Shown here one piece after another: positions 1 through 5,225 of a stretch of 5,225 bases of DNA. A program made the translations under genes and the position numbers. Every line of letters begins with the position of its first letter. Position 1 is the first letter of the stretch. This DNA comes from Gemmatimonadales bacterium (lineage in GTDB: Bacteria; Gemmatimonadota; Gemmatimonadetes; Gemmatimonadales; GWC2-71-9), in contig JACDDX010000146.1 of NCBI GenBank assembly GCA_013816685.1, positions 1 to 5,225 of the forward strand, in the 5' to 3' direction. The notes beneath the pieces are model-generated. The model was given only the letters and a program-made list of their open reading frames with translations. It ran no database searches and was not told where the DNA came from.

Positions 1-1
1 T

Positions 2-1474
2 CGTCTCCCCGCCGCCGCCGGCGACGTGCCGGCTTCGCTCCGCGCCTTCGCCACGACCGGCCGGATGAGCGATGACGCGCTGATTCACGCCTTGGGTGAG
101 CATGGGGCCGGCCCGGTCGCGCTGGGCCATGTGGCGCGGGTCCGGAGCTTCCAGGCCGACGCCTCTGCGGCCGCGAGCTCCGCGGTATTCGCGCGGGTCC
201 GCAGCCAGGTGGAGAGCACGTACGCGCTGGCCCGCCAGGGCGATTCGTCGGCGAGCAGCCGGGCGTTCGATGCGTACATGACCTTCGAGCAGGTCGAGCG
301 CTCGGTTCGGGCCAAGAACCCGGGCCTGGCCACCGACCTCGAGGCTGCGTTCGCGGCGCTGCGCTCGCGGGCGGCGGGCGGCGCCACGGCCGCCGAGCTG
401 ACCGCGATCCGGGCCCAGCTCTATGGCGATCTCGAGAAGGCGGAGCGGGTGCTGGGCGACGATCTCTCGCCGGCGAACCTGTTCCTGCAGTCGTTCGTGA
501 TCCTGGTGCGCGAGGGTCTGGAGGCGATCCTCATCGTGGGCGCGCTCATGACCTTCCTCGTGAAGATGGGCGCCGCGCAGCGGAAGCGTGACGTGAACGT
601 CGGCGTCGGCGCGGCCGTAGGGGCGAGCGTCCTGACCGCCATCGCGCTCGAGACCATCTTCCAGATCACGCCCGCCAGACGCGAGGCACTCGAGGGTGCC
701 ACGATGGTCGTGGCGACGGGCGTGCTCTTCTACGTGAGCTACTGGCTGCTGTCGAAAATGGAAGTCGCCAAGTGGAATCACTTCGTGAAGAGCAAAGTCC
801 AGGACGCGGTCACCAGCGGATCGGCGCTGGCGCTGGCGTCGGCGGCGTTTCTGGCGGTCTACCGCGAAGGGTTCGAGACGATCCTGTTCTACAAGGCGCT
901 GTTCGTCTCGGGTGGCCCCGGCGGGGCCATGCCGGTGGTCGGCGGGATGGTGGCGGGATCGGTGGTGATGGTCGGCGTCTATCTCGCGATCAACCGGTTC
1001 GGGATCCGGCTGCCGCTGAAGCCGTTCTTCGGGTTCACCAGCGCGTTCCTCTACTACATGGCCTTCGTGTTCGCCGGGAAGGGGGTCGCCGAGCTGCAGG
1101 AAGGTGGGCTCGTCGGGACGACGATCCTGCCTGCAGCGCCGCGCATCCCCGCGCTGGGCATCTATCCGACGCTCGAATCGCTCGCGGCCCAGGCGCTGCT
1201 GCTCGTGCTGGCGCTCGCCGCGCTGGCGTGGACCTTCGTCATCGTACCGCGCCGTCTGCGGGTGGCGCAGGTCATGGTGCCTGGTGCCGCCGCACCGCGG
1301 CGACAGCGGCTGCGCCGGAGGCCGACGCCCGTCGCGTCGCAGCAGTCCGGCGCCCCCGGCGCGGGTACCGAGCTGCTTCGATCGCTGGAGCGGATGGAGG
1401 CCGATCTGGCCGAGCTGCGTGCGGAGGTGGAGCGTATGAAAGGGCACGTGACCGTCGCCGGGCAGGCGCGCTGA
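2..1474 (+). CDS. FTR1/EfeU-family iron permease with extracytoplasmic N-terminal region (5' partial)
   Basis: This is a membrane iron transporter of the FTR1/EfeU family, which takes up iron (usually Fe3+ formed by oxidation of Fe2+) across the inner membrane. Residues are numbered from a GTG codon at base 26. The frame stays open to the window edge, so the true start and probably a signal peptide or extra domain lie upstream, and the GTG is not a trusted start. Both family iron-binding REXXE motifs are present: REGLE at 162-166 and REGFE at 280-284. A conserved ELQEG lies at 356-360. Seven hydrophobic segments are visible, near 152-180, 193-213, 223-243, 265-292, 301-322, 335-350 and 385-407, the number expected for FTR1. 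Residues 1-150 are helical, soluble and probably periplasmic. They may follow a cytochrome c-like domain, as in some family members, but no CxxCH falls in the window. A basic stretch (409-432) and a predicted coiled coil (449-473) end the protein. The family call is firm; the ferrous/ferric preference is not. Confidence 0.93.
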   Translation, partial: RLPAAAGDVPASLRAFATTGRMSDDALIHALGEHGAGPVALGHVARVRSFQADASAAASSAVFARVRSQVESTYALARQGDSSASSRAFDAYMTFEQVERSVRAKNPGLATDLEAAFAALRSRAAGGATAAELTAIRAQLYGDLEKAERVLGDDLSPANLFLQSFVILVREGLEAILIVGALMTFLVKMGAAQRKRDVNVGVGAAVGASVLTAIALETIFQITPARREALEGATMVVATGVLFYVSYWLLSKMEVAKWNHFVKSKVQDAVTSGSALALASAAFLAVYREGFETILFYKALFVSGGPGGAMPVVGGMVAGSVVMVGVYLAINRFGIRLPLKPFFGFTSAFLYYMAFVFAGKGVAELQEGGLVGTTILPAAPRIPALGIYPTLESLAAQALLLVLALAALAWTFVIVPRRLRVAQVMVPGAAAPRRQRLRRRPTPVASQQSGAPGAGTELLRSLERMEADLAELRAEVERMKGHVTVAGQAR

Positions 1475-1476
1475 CC

Positions 1477-1977
1477 GTGGAGTTCACGACGCCCGATCTG
1501 TGCGACGCCTTCCCGGACGCGGTCCACGCCGCCGCGCCGATCCTCCGCGACTTCGGTGGCGTACGCCGGTTCGCCGGCCCCATCGCGACGCTGCGGGTCA
1601 AGGACGACAACGCGAGGGTCCGCTCACTGCTCGAGGCGCCCGGGAACGGCCGGGTGCTGGTCGTCGACGGCGGCGGCTCGACCCGCTGTGCACTCCTGGG
1701 TGGTAACCTCGCGGCGCTGGCACGGGACAACGGCTGGGCGGGCGTCATCGTCCACGGCTGCATCCGCGACTCCGCCGAGGTCGGCGGGACGGCGGTGGGC
1801 GTCAGGGCCCTGGCGACGGCGCCGATGAAGAGCGGGAAGCGTGGCAGTGGCGAGGAGTCCGTCCCGGTGGCGTTCGCCGGCATCGAGTGGATTCCGGGTC
1901 AGTTCGTCTACGCCGATGAGGACGGGCTCATTGTCGCGGCGCACGACCTGGCTGCAGCTCACGGAGGCCGGCCCTAG
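1477..1977 (+). CDS. rraA: RraA-family protein (putative HMG aldolase/oxaloacetate decarboxylase, or regulator of RNase E activity)
   Basis: This 166-residue protein matches the RraA family closely in length (E. coli RraA is 161) and along its whole sequence. The N-terminus VEFTTPDLCDAF lines up with the E. coli start, which supports GTG at 1477. The frame is open far upstream inside the permease gene, but that part is a shadow. Family landmarks are VVDGGGSTR (62-70), GGNLAALARDNGW (75-87), GCIRD (94-98), GEE (125-127) and YADEDG (145-150). G76, R97, D98 and E101 fit the G-X20-R-D-X2-E/D pattern that I recall for RraA-like class II pyruvate aldolases acting on 4-hydroxy-4-methyl-2-oxoglutarate and decarboxylating oxaloacetate with a divalent metal. 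E. coli RraA, which inhibits RNase E, has Gln instead of this Asp. An enzymatic role is therefore plausible, and the symbol marks family rather than proven function. The protein should be a cytosolic oligomer (trimer in relatives). The gene starts 2 nt after the permease stop with only a weak GGCAGG about 10 nt upstream, so translational coupling is likely. Confidence 0.9.
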   Translation: MEFTTPDLCDAFPDAVHAAAPILRDFGGVRRFAGPIATLRVKDDNARVRSLLEAPGNGRVLVVDGGGSTRCALLGGNLAALARDNGWAGVIVHGCIRDSAEVGGTAVGVRALATAPMKSGKRGSGEESVPVAFAGIEWIPGQFVYADEDGLIVAAHDLAAAHGGRP

Positions 1978-1992
1978 TCTCGCACCCGGGCC
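1978..1992. other. 15-nt convergent intergenic spacer without a clear terminator
   Basis: The rightward RraA-family gene and the leftward lgt gene converge here and their stop codons are 15 nt apart. The heptamer GGCCCTA occurs at 1970-1976 and again at 1989-1995, each copy covering part or all of a stop codon (TAG of the RraA-like gene; TAG of lgt on the minus strand). A weak 5-bp stem can be drawn between 1970-1974 and 1988-1992 with a 13-nt loop. There is no T-tract on either side, so I do not call an intrinsic terminator. Termination must be Rho-dependent, lie inside the opposing gene, or not be sharp. Confidence 0.5.
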
Positions 1993-2856
1993 CTACCGAA
2001 CCGCAGAACTCCTGGACGCGCCGCGGCCCTTACCGGTGGCCAGATACTCACCCGGCGCCGGACTGACACCGCGCTGCCACGCGACCACGAGCGCGCTCCC
2101 GATCAGGATCAGCAGGACGCTGGTGAGCTGCGCCAGCGTGAACGGACCGAGGAAGCGGTCGTCCTTGGCGCGGACGATCTCGACGACGAACCGCTCGACC
2201 CCGGCGAACACGAGGTACAGCCCGAACAGCCAGCCGATCGGCCGTTCCCCGCGGCGAAGCCGCCAGAGCACGGCGAACGCCAGGAGCATGAGTCCGGTTT
2301 CGTAGAGCTGCGTCGGATGCACGGCGAGCACGGTGCCGGGTGGCGTACCGGGAGGAACCGGGATGCCGAAGAGGTGCTCCATGTTCCCGGCGGTCGAGGG
2401 TGGCAGGCCGCGTGGAAAGCGCACCGCCCAGGGAAGGCTGCTGGGACGGCCGTAGTCGTCATTGACGAGAAAGCAGCCGACCCGGCCCAGGGCGTAGGCT
2501 GCGGCGAGCGCCGGCGCGACGAGCTGCATGGTCCACCGGAGCGGAACCTTGAGCCGCCATCCGTTCAGCATCACCGCCAGCGCCCCGCCGATGAAGCCGC
2601 CGTACCACACCAGGCCGCCGCGGGAGAGAAGGGCGGAGGGATCGCGGGTCAGCGCCACGTACCACAGCTTCGCGCCGATGATGCCGCCGATCACCGCCGC
2701 AGCGACCATGTCGGCCGCATAGTCCTCGGCGAAACCGCGGCGTCGCAGCTCCAGCGTGACCAGCCAGCCACCCATCAGGAACGCCACCATCATCATGACG
2801 CCGTAGCCCGTGATCTCGAGCGGGCCCAGGTGCAGGACGAGGGGATAGACGGTCAT
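1993..2856 (-). CDS. lgt: Prolipoprotein diacylglyceryl transferase Lgt
   Basis: Lgt is an inner-membrane enzyme that transfers diacylglycerol from phosphatidylglycerol to the lipobox cysteine of prolipoproteins, the first step of lipoprotein maturation. At 287 residues it matches the family (E. coli 291). Hydrophobic segments occur near 15-36, 49-69, 82-98, 110-130, 186-200, 207-226 and 240-260. The family signature is at 124-138 (GRVGCFLVNDDYGRP), containing R125, the counterpart of E. coli R143. HPTQLYE is at 180-186, and ERFVVE (221-226) carries R222, the likely counterpart of E. coli R239. The position of E. coli His103 (in SFHGG) is Tyr85 here (VWYGG), and Asn146 is Cys128; the Cys form (GCFL) is common in other Lgt subgroups. 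A basic, low-complexity tail (about 261-287) follows the last membrane segment. The ATG overlaps the tsaD stop in ATGA (2853-2856), with GGGG about 8 nt upstream, which fixes the start. It is the last gene of the leftward cluster. Confidence 0.96.
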   Translation of the reverse strand: MTVYPLVLHLGPLEITGYGVMMMVAFLMGGWLVTLELRRRGFAEDYAADMVAAAVIGGIIGAKLWYVALTRDPSALLSRGGLVWYGGFIGGALAVMLNGWRLKVPLRWTMQLVAPALAAAYALGRVGCFLVNDDYGRPSSLPWAVRFPRGLPPSTAGNMEHLFGIPVPPGTPPGTVLAVHPTQLYETGLMLLAFAVLWRLRRGERPIGWLFGLYLVFAGVERFVVEIVRAKDDRFLGPFTLAQLTSVLLILIGSALVVAWQRGVSPAPGEYLATGKGRGASRSSAVR

Positions 2857-3929
2857 GCGGGTGCCCCGGATGAGAGGTCGGCCGGCTCGAGGCCGGGGAT
2901 CGGCAGATCGTCACGCGGCTCGAGGTCCCACCCGCTGCGCTCGCCCCGCGCGAGCCGCCACGCGCCGGCGGCGCCGATCATGGCCGCGTTGTCGGTGTTG
3001 AGCCGCGGGGAAGCTACGCGCACCATGGCGGAGCCCGCCAGCCGGGTCTCCACCCGTTCCACCAGCGCGCGATTGCACGCGACCCCACCCCCGATCATCA
3101 CCCGCTCGTACCCCAGCTCCGCCGCCGCGTACGCCGTCTTGGCGGCGAGCACGTCGATCGCCGCGTCCTGGAAGCCCCGGGCGAGGTCGGCCCGGTCGCG
3201 CGCCAGATCGTCACTCGCCCGGACCGCACGCAGCACCGCCGTCTTGAGTCCGCTGAAGGAGAAGGCGTAGCGTCCCGGGCCACCGCGCTCCAGATCGGCG
3301 AGCATCGGCCGCGGGAAGCGAAACCGCCCGGCGATCCCGGTGGCCGCGAGCCGCTCGATCGCCGGGCCGCCCGGATACCCCAGATCCAGCAGCTTGGCGA
3401 CCTTGTCGAACGCCTCGCCGGCCGCGTCGTCGAGGGTCTGTCCCAGCAGCCGGTAGCGGCCCCACGCCGGCACGTCGAGCAGCATCGTGTGGCCGCCGCT
3501 CACCAGCAGGCCGACGAACGGCGAATCGAGATCGGCGTGTTCCAGCGTCGGGGCGAACAGGTGGCCTTCCAGATGGTTGACGCCGAGCAGCGGCACCTCC
3601 AGCCGGCAGGCGAGCCCCTTCGCGTACATGACGCCGACGAGGAGCGCACCGACGAGACCGGGGCCCGCCGTCACTGCGACGGCCATGACGTCCTCCAGCG
3701 CGATGCCGGCATCGGCGAGGGCGCGGTCCACCACCGGGCCGATGGCGCGGACGTGGGCTCGGCTCGCCAGCTCGGGCACCACGCCGCCGAAGATGCGGTG
3801 GACGTCCTGCGAGAGAATGACCAGCCCGGCCAAGGCCGGCGGTCCCGATCCGACCCGCAGGACCGCAGCCGAGGTTTCGTCGCAGGAGGTCTCGATCGCG
3901 AGAATCCAGCCGCCGTTATCCGCCCGCAC
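2853..3929 (-). CDS. tsaD: tRNA N6-adenosine threonylcarbamoyltransferase TsaD
   Basis: TsaD (Kae1/YgjD family) transfers the threonylcarbamoyl group from threonylcarbamoyl-AMP to A37 of ANN-decoding tRNAs, forming t6A. In bacteria it works with TsaB and TsaE, neither of which is in this window. The 358 residues are slightly longer than E. coli TsaD (337). The ASKHA-fold landmarks run in order: ILAIETSCDET (9-19), ELASRAHVRAIGP (53-65), NHLEGH (118-123) with metal ligands H119 and H123, LLVSGGHT (141-148), GEAFDKVAKLL (171-181), SFSGLKT (224-230), GGGVACN (280-286) and NTDNAAMIG (311-319) with third metal ligand D313. All expected binding residues are present, so it should be active in the cytosol. 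The start is a GTG one base after the TlpA-like stop; the first motif begins at residue 9, so little N-terminal sequence could be missing. The stop overlaps the lgt ATG. About 25 residues at the C-terminus are a poorly conserved acidic/proline tail. Confidence 0.97.
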   Translation of the reverse strand: MRADNGGWILAIETSCDETSAAVLRVGSGPPALAGLVILSQDVHRIFGGVVPELASRAHVRAIGPVVDRALADAGIALEDVMAVAVTAGPGLVGALLVGVMYAKGLACRLEVPLLGVNHLEGHLFAPTLEHADLDSPFVGLLVSGGHTMLLDVPAWGRYRLLGQTLDDAAGEAFDKVAKLLDLGYPGGPAIERLAATGIAGRFRFPRPMLADLERGGPGRYAFSFSGLKTAVLRAVRASDDLARDRADLARGFQDAAIDVLAAKTAYAAAELGYERVMIGGGVACNRALVERVETRLAGSAMVRVASPRLNTDNAAMIGAAGAWRLARGERSGWDLEPRDDLPIPGLEPADLSSGAPA

Positions 3930-3930
3930 C

Positions 3931-4470
3931 CTAGCGCCCGGTGTCGTTCAGCAGGCGCTCGACCAGTGCCCGGTTGGCCGCCGAGTTCCAGTCGTGCGCG
4001 CCGATCACGCGCTTGAGCACGACGCCGTTGCGGTCGAGCAGAAAGCTCTCGGGCACGCCCGTGGTCTGGTAGCGCTGCTGGATGCGGGTGCTCCGGTCCT
4101 GCAGGATGTCGAAGCTGAGCCCGAGCTTCTGGCGGAACGCCTGCACGTCTTCGGGAGGACCTTCATCGATGCTGACGGCGGCGATCTTGAATCCGCGTGG
4201 TGCCAGAGAGCGGTAGAGCGCCTCCATGGCGGGCATCTCGATCTTGCAGGGCTCGCACCAGGTCGCCCAGATGTTGACCAGCGTGACCGAGCCGCGATAA
4301 TGCTCCCGGAGCGAGACCGAGTCGCCCGTGGCGAGGTCGATCGCGCGAAAGTCCGGCGCCGGCGCACCGACCGCGACCCGATCGGTTTCGGGCGCGAAGC
4401 GGGTGAGCGCCCAGGCGCCCGCGGCGAGTCCGGCGACGATGATGGCGACCAGCGTCCACTGCCGTGACAT
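3931..4470 (-). CDS. Membrane-anchored TlpA/ResA-like thioredoxin-fold disulfide reductase
   Basis: This 179-residue protein has an uncleaved-looking N-terminal signal anchor (hydrophobic about 6-22, after MSRQW) followed by a periplasmic thioredoxin-like domain from about residue 33. The redox motif is WCEPC at 71-75, preceded by VNIWAT as in TlpA/ResA/CcmG proteins. The cis-proline is in TTGVPES (P140), and the entry motif GAPAPDF is at 35-41. Relatives reduce disulfides on the outer face of the inner membrane, often for cytochrome c assembly (keeping the CxxCH cysteines of apocytochrome reduced) or for copper-site assembly. Which partner it serves cannot be read here: no ccm or ccs gene is in view. 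It has no lipobox; the only cysteines are the redox pair, so it is not a substrate of the nearby Lgt. The ATG is 3 nt after the rpe stop, with a GGCGG about 10 nt upstream inside the end of rpe. The family is sure; the subgroup (TlpA, ResA, CcmG/DsbE) is open. Confidence 0.93.
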   Translation of the reverse strand: MSRQWTLVAIIVAGLAAGAWALTRFAPETDRVAVGAPAPDFRAIDLATGDSVSLREHYRGSVTLVNIWATWCEPCKIEMPAMEALYRSLAPRGFKIAAVSIDEGPPEDVQAFRQKLGLSFDILQDRSTRIQQRYQTTGVPESFLLDRNGVVLKRVIGAHDWNSAANRALVERLLNDTGR

Positions 4471-4473
4471 CGA

Positions 4474-5139
4474 TCAGACCGCCACGGCGCAGCGCCGCCG
4501 AAGATCGCGCACGGCCGCGGCCGGGTCCTGGGTGCCGAACACTGCCGTGCCCGCGACGAACGTATCGGCGCCTGCTGACCACGCTTCCGTTATCGTGCCA
4601 CTGGTGATGCCGCCGTCCACCTCGAGCATCGCGCGCGAGCGGGCGCTGTCGAGCAGCGTGCGCGTGCGCCGGATCTTGTCGCTGGCCTGCGGCAGATAGG
4701 ACTGGCCCCCGTAGCCGGGATTCACCGACATGATCAGCACCAGGTCGAGGTCGTCCAGCGTCTCCTCGATCATGGCGAGGGGCGCGGCGGGATTGAGCGC
4801 CAGGCCGGCGAGCATCCCGTGCTCGCGAACCGCCGCGAGCTGCCGCTGCACGTGCACGGTCGCCTCGGGGTGGAAGGTGAAGCAGCGCGCGCCCGCCTCT
4901 GCGAACTCGGCGATGTAATTCTCGGGATACTGGACCATGAGGTGCACGTCGAGTGGGAGGTCGGTGAGCCGCCGGAGCGCGCGGATCACCGGCGCGCCGA
5001 AGCTGAGGTTGGGAACAAAGTGCCCGTCCATGACGTCCACGTGAATGAAATCAGCGCCGCCTTCGGTGACCTGCTCGATCTGCTCCCGGAGCCGGCCGAG
5101 GTCGGCCGCCAGCACGCTCGGCGCGATGCGGGCCGTCAC
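4474..5139 (-). CDS. rpe: Ribulose-phosphate 3-epimerase
   Basis: Rpe interconverts D-ribulose 5-phosphate and D-xylulose 5-phosphate in the pentose phosphate pathway (and the Calvin cycle where present), in the cytosol. The 221 residues match the family (E. coli 225) and form one TIM barrel. Motifs in order are IAPSVLAADLG (5-15) with S8, HVDVMDGHFVPN (33-44), HLMV (66-69), ALNP (114-117), MSVNPGYGGQSY (137-148), LEVDGGI (172-178) and VAGTAVFG (195-202). The metal and catalytic residues H33, D35, H66 and D175 are all present, as are the glycine-rich phosphate-binding loops near 142-145 and 176-178, so the enzyme looks intact. The start is a GTG inside GTGA, overlapping the stop of the upstream gene by 4 nt, with a GCGGGA stretch about 5-10 nt upstream. 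The first motif begins at residue 5, which confirms this start. Confidence 0.97.
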   Translation of the reverse strand: MTARIAPSVLAADLGRLREQIEQVTEGGADFIHVDVMDGHFVPNLSFGAPVIRALRRLTDLPLDVHLMVQYPENYIAEFAEAGARCFTFHPEATVHVQRQLAAVREHGMLAGLALNPAAPLAMIEETLDDLDLVLIMSVNPGYGGQSYLPQASDKIRRTRTLLDSARSRAMLEVDGGITSGTITEAWSAGADTFVAGTAVFGTQDPAAAVRDLRRRCAVAV

Positions 5140-5225
5140 GGGGTTCCCGCCGGGCTCGTGGCGGCCCCGGCGGGGCCACGCCCCACGATCAGATCCACCG
5201 TGCCGCCGCGCGGGCGACCCACACC
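5136..5225 (-). CDS. C-terminal fragment of a PASTA-domain-like protein (partial)
   Basis: A minus-strand frame is open from the right edge and ends in a TGA (5136-5138) that overlaps the rpe GTG start by 4 nt, a junction style shared with other genes of this cluster. The 29 visible residues begin GVGRPRGGTVDLIVGRGP. That resembles the end of a PASTA repeat, whose last strand typically reads V-x-L-x-V-S-x-G-P. A small Ala/Pro/Thr-rich tail (residues 19-29) follows. In several bacteria I recall a short PASTA-domain protein encoded between an RsmB-type rRNA methyltransferase and rpe, which would fit, but the body of the gene is outside the window. PASTA domains usually bind cell-wall fragments or act as spacers in envelope proteins. 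The frame and stop are seen; the PASTA identity is an inference from about 18 residues and could be wrong. Confidence 0.55.
   Translation of the reverse strand, partial: GVGRPRGGTVDLIVGRGPAGAATSPAGTP
5163..5177. repeat. Perfect 6-bp inverted repeat (short hairpin) just upstream of rpe
   Basis: GGCCCC at 5163-5168 and GGGGCC at 5172-5177 form a perfect 6-bp all-GC stem around a 3-nt loop. A further 3 bp (CGT with ACG) can pair after a small bulge. It lies inside the last codons of the upstream partial gene, ending 23 nt before the rpe GTG in the direction of transcription. There is no T-tract after it, so it is not an intrinsic terminator. It could affect rpe translation or mRNA ends, but GC-rich Gly/Pro/Ala codons produce such repeats by chance. 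Confidence 0.35.

Noticed and set aside
772..1476. Long N-terminal extension of the RraA-family reading frame, which stays open from 772
   Set aside because: It overlaps the clear FTR1 membrane core in another frame, reads as Arg/Gly-rich GC shadow, and RraA similarity begins right at the GTG at 1477.
1272..1883. 203-codon minus-strand frame antisense to the end of the permease and the RraA-like gene
   Set aside because: Ser/Ala/Arg/Pro-rich low-complexity translation without family resemblance, lying opposite two confident genes.
2317..3270. 317-codon plus-strand frame antisense to lgt and tsaD
   Set aside because: It runs across the lgt/tsaD junction with biased His/Arg/Ala/Pro composition and no recognisable motif. 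The opposing genes have complete family motifs, and long antisense frames are expected at this GC content.
3487..4467. 326-codon plus-strand frame antisense to tsaD and the TlpA-like gene
   Set aside because: It is a GC-driven shadow with no motif; both genes on the other strand are intact and well recognised.
3931..4470. TlpA-like thioredoxin as a lipoprotein substrate of the neighbouring Lgt
   Set aside because: There is no cysteine in or after the N-terminal hydrophobic segment apart from the CxxC redox pair, so no lipobox exists.
1..5225. Mobile element, defence system, CRISPR array or RNA gene
   Set aside because: Reading both strands, I found no transposase, integrase, nuclease or toxin-like gene, no regularly spaced repeat and no tRNA-like cloverleaf. 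Nearly every base is accounted for by housekeeping or transport genes.

Overview
The window is very GC-rich (roughly 70% by eye), almost completely coding, and reads as ordinary bacterial chromosome. Several starts are GTG, and adjacent genes touch or overlap by a few bases. The organism looks like a high-GC, Gram-negative-type bacterium. The order of the leftward genes (PASTA-like tail, rpe, TlpA-like thioredoxin, tsaD, lgt) and the protein styles remind me of deltaproteobacteria-like or Methylomirabilota/Rokubacteria-like genomes. That placement is an impression from memory, not shown by the sequence.

The left third (about 1-1977) is transcribed rightwards. It holds an FTR1/EfeU-type iron permease whose 5' end lies outside the window, followed after 2 nt by an RraA-family gene. 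The RraA-like protein keeps the residue pattern of the metal-dependent aldolase/decarboxylase branch of the family, so it is as likely to be a 4-hydroxy-4-methyl-2-oxoglutarate aldolase/oxaloacetate decarboxylase as a regulator of RNase E.

The right two thirds (1993-5225) are transcribed leftwards as one tightly packed cluster. In transcription order it contains the last 29 codons of a protein ending like a PASTA domain, then rpe (ribulose-phosphate 3-epimerase), a membrane-anchored TlpA/ResA-like thioredoxin, tsaD (tRNA threonylcarbamoyladenosine synthesis) and lgt (prolipoprotein diacylglyceryl transferase). Junctions are a 4-nt overlap, a 3-nt gap, a 1-nt gap and a 4-nt ATGA overlap, so translational coupling is likely throughout. 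The products serve different processes: sugar phosphate metabolism, envelope thiol redox, tRNA modification and lipoprotein maturation. This looks like a housekeeping operon rather than one pathway.

The two transcription units converge on a 15-nt spacer (1978-1992) with no convincing terminator. No stretch over 300 bases lacks a gene. I see no tRNA, rRNA, CRISPR array, insertion sequence, attachment site or phage gene, and no sign of a new defence or mobile system. The points worth a second look are modest: the catalytic motif of the RraA-like protein and its coupling to an iron permease, the cytoplasmic coiled-coil tail on the permease, active-site substitutions in Lgt, and a perfect hairpin just upstream of rpe.
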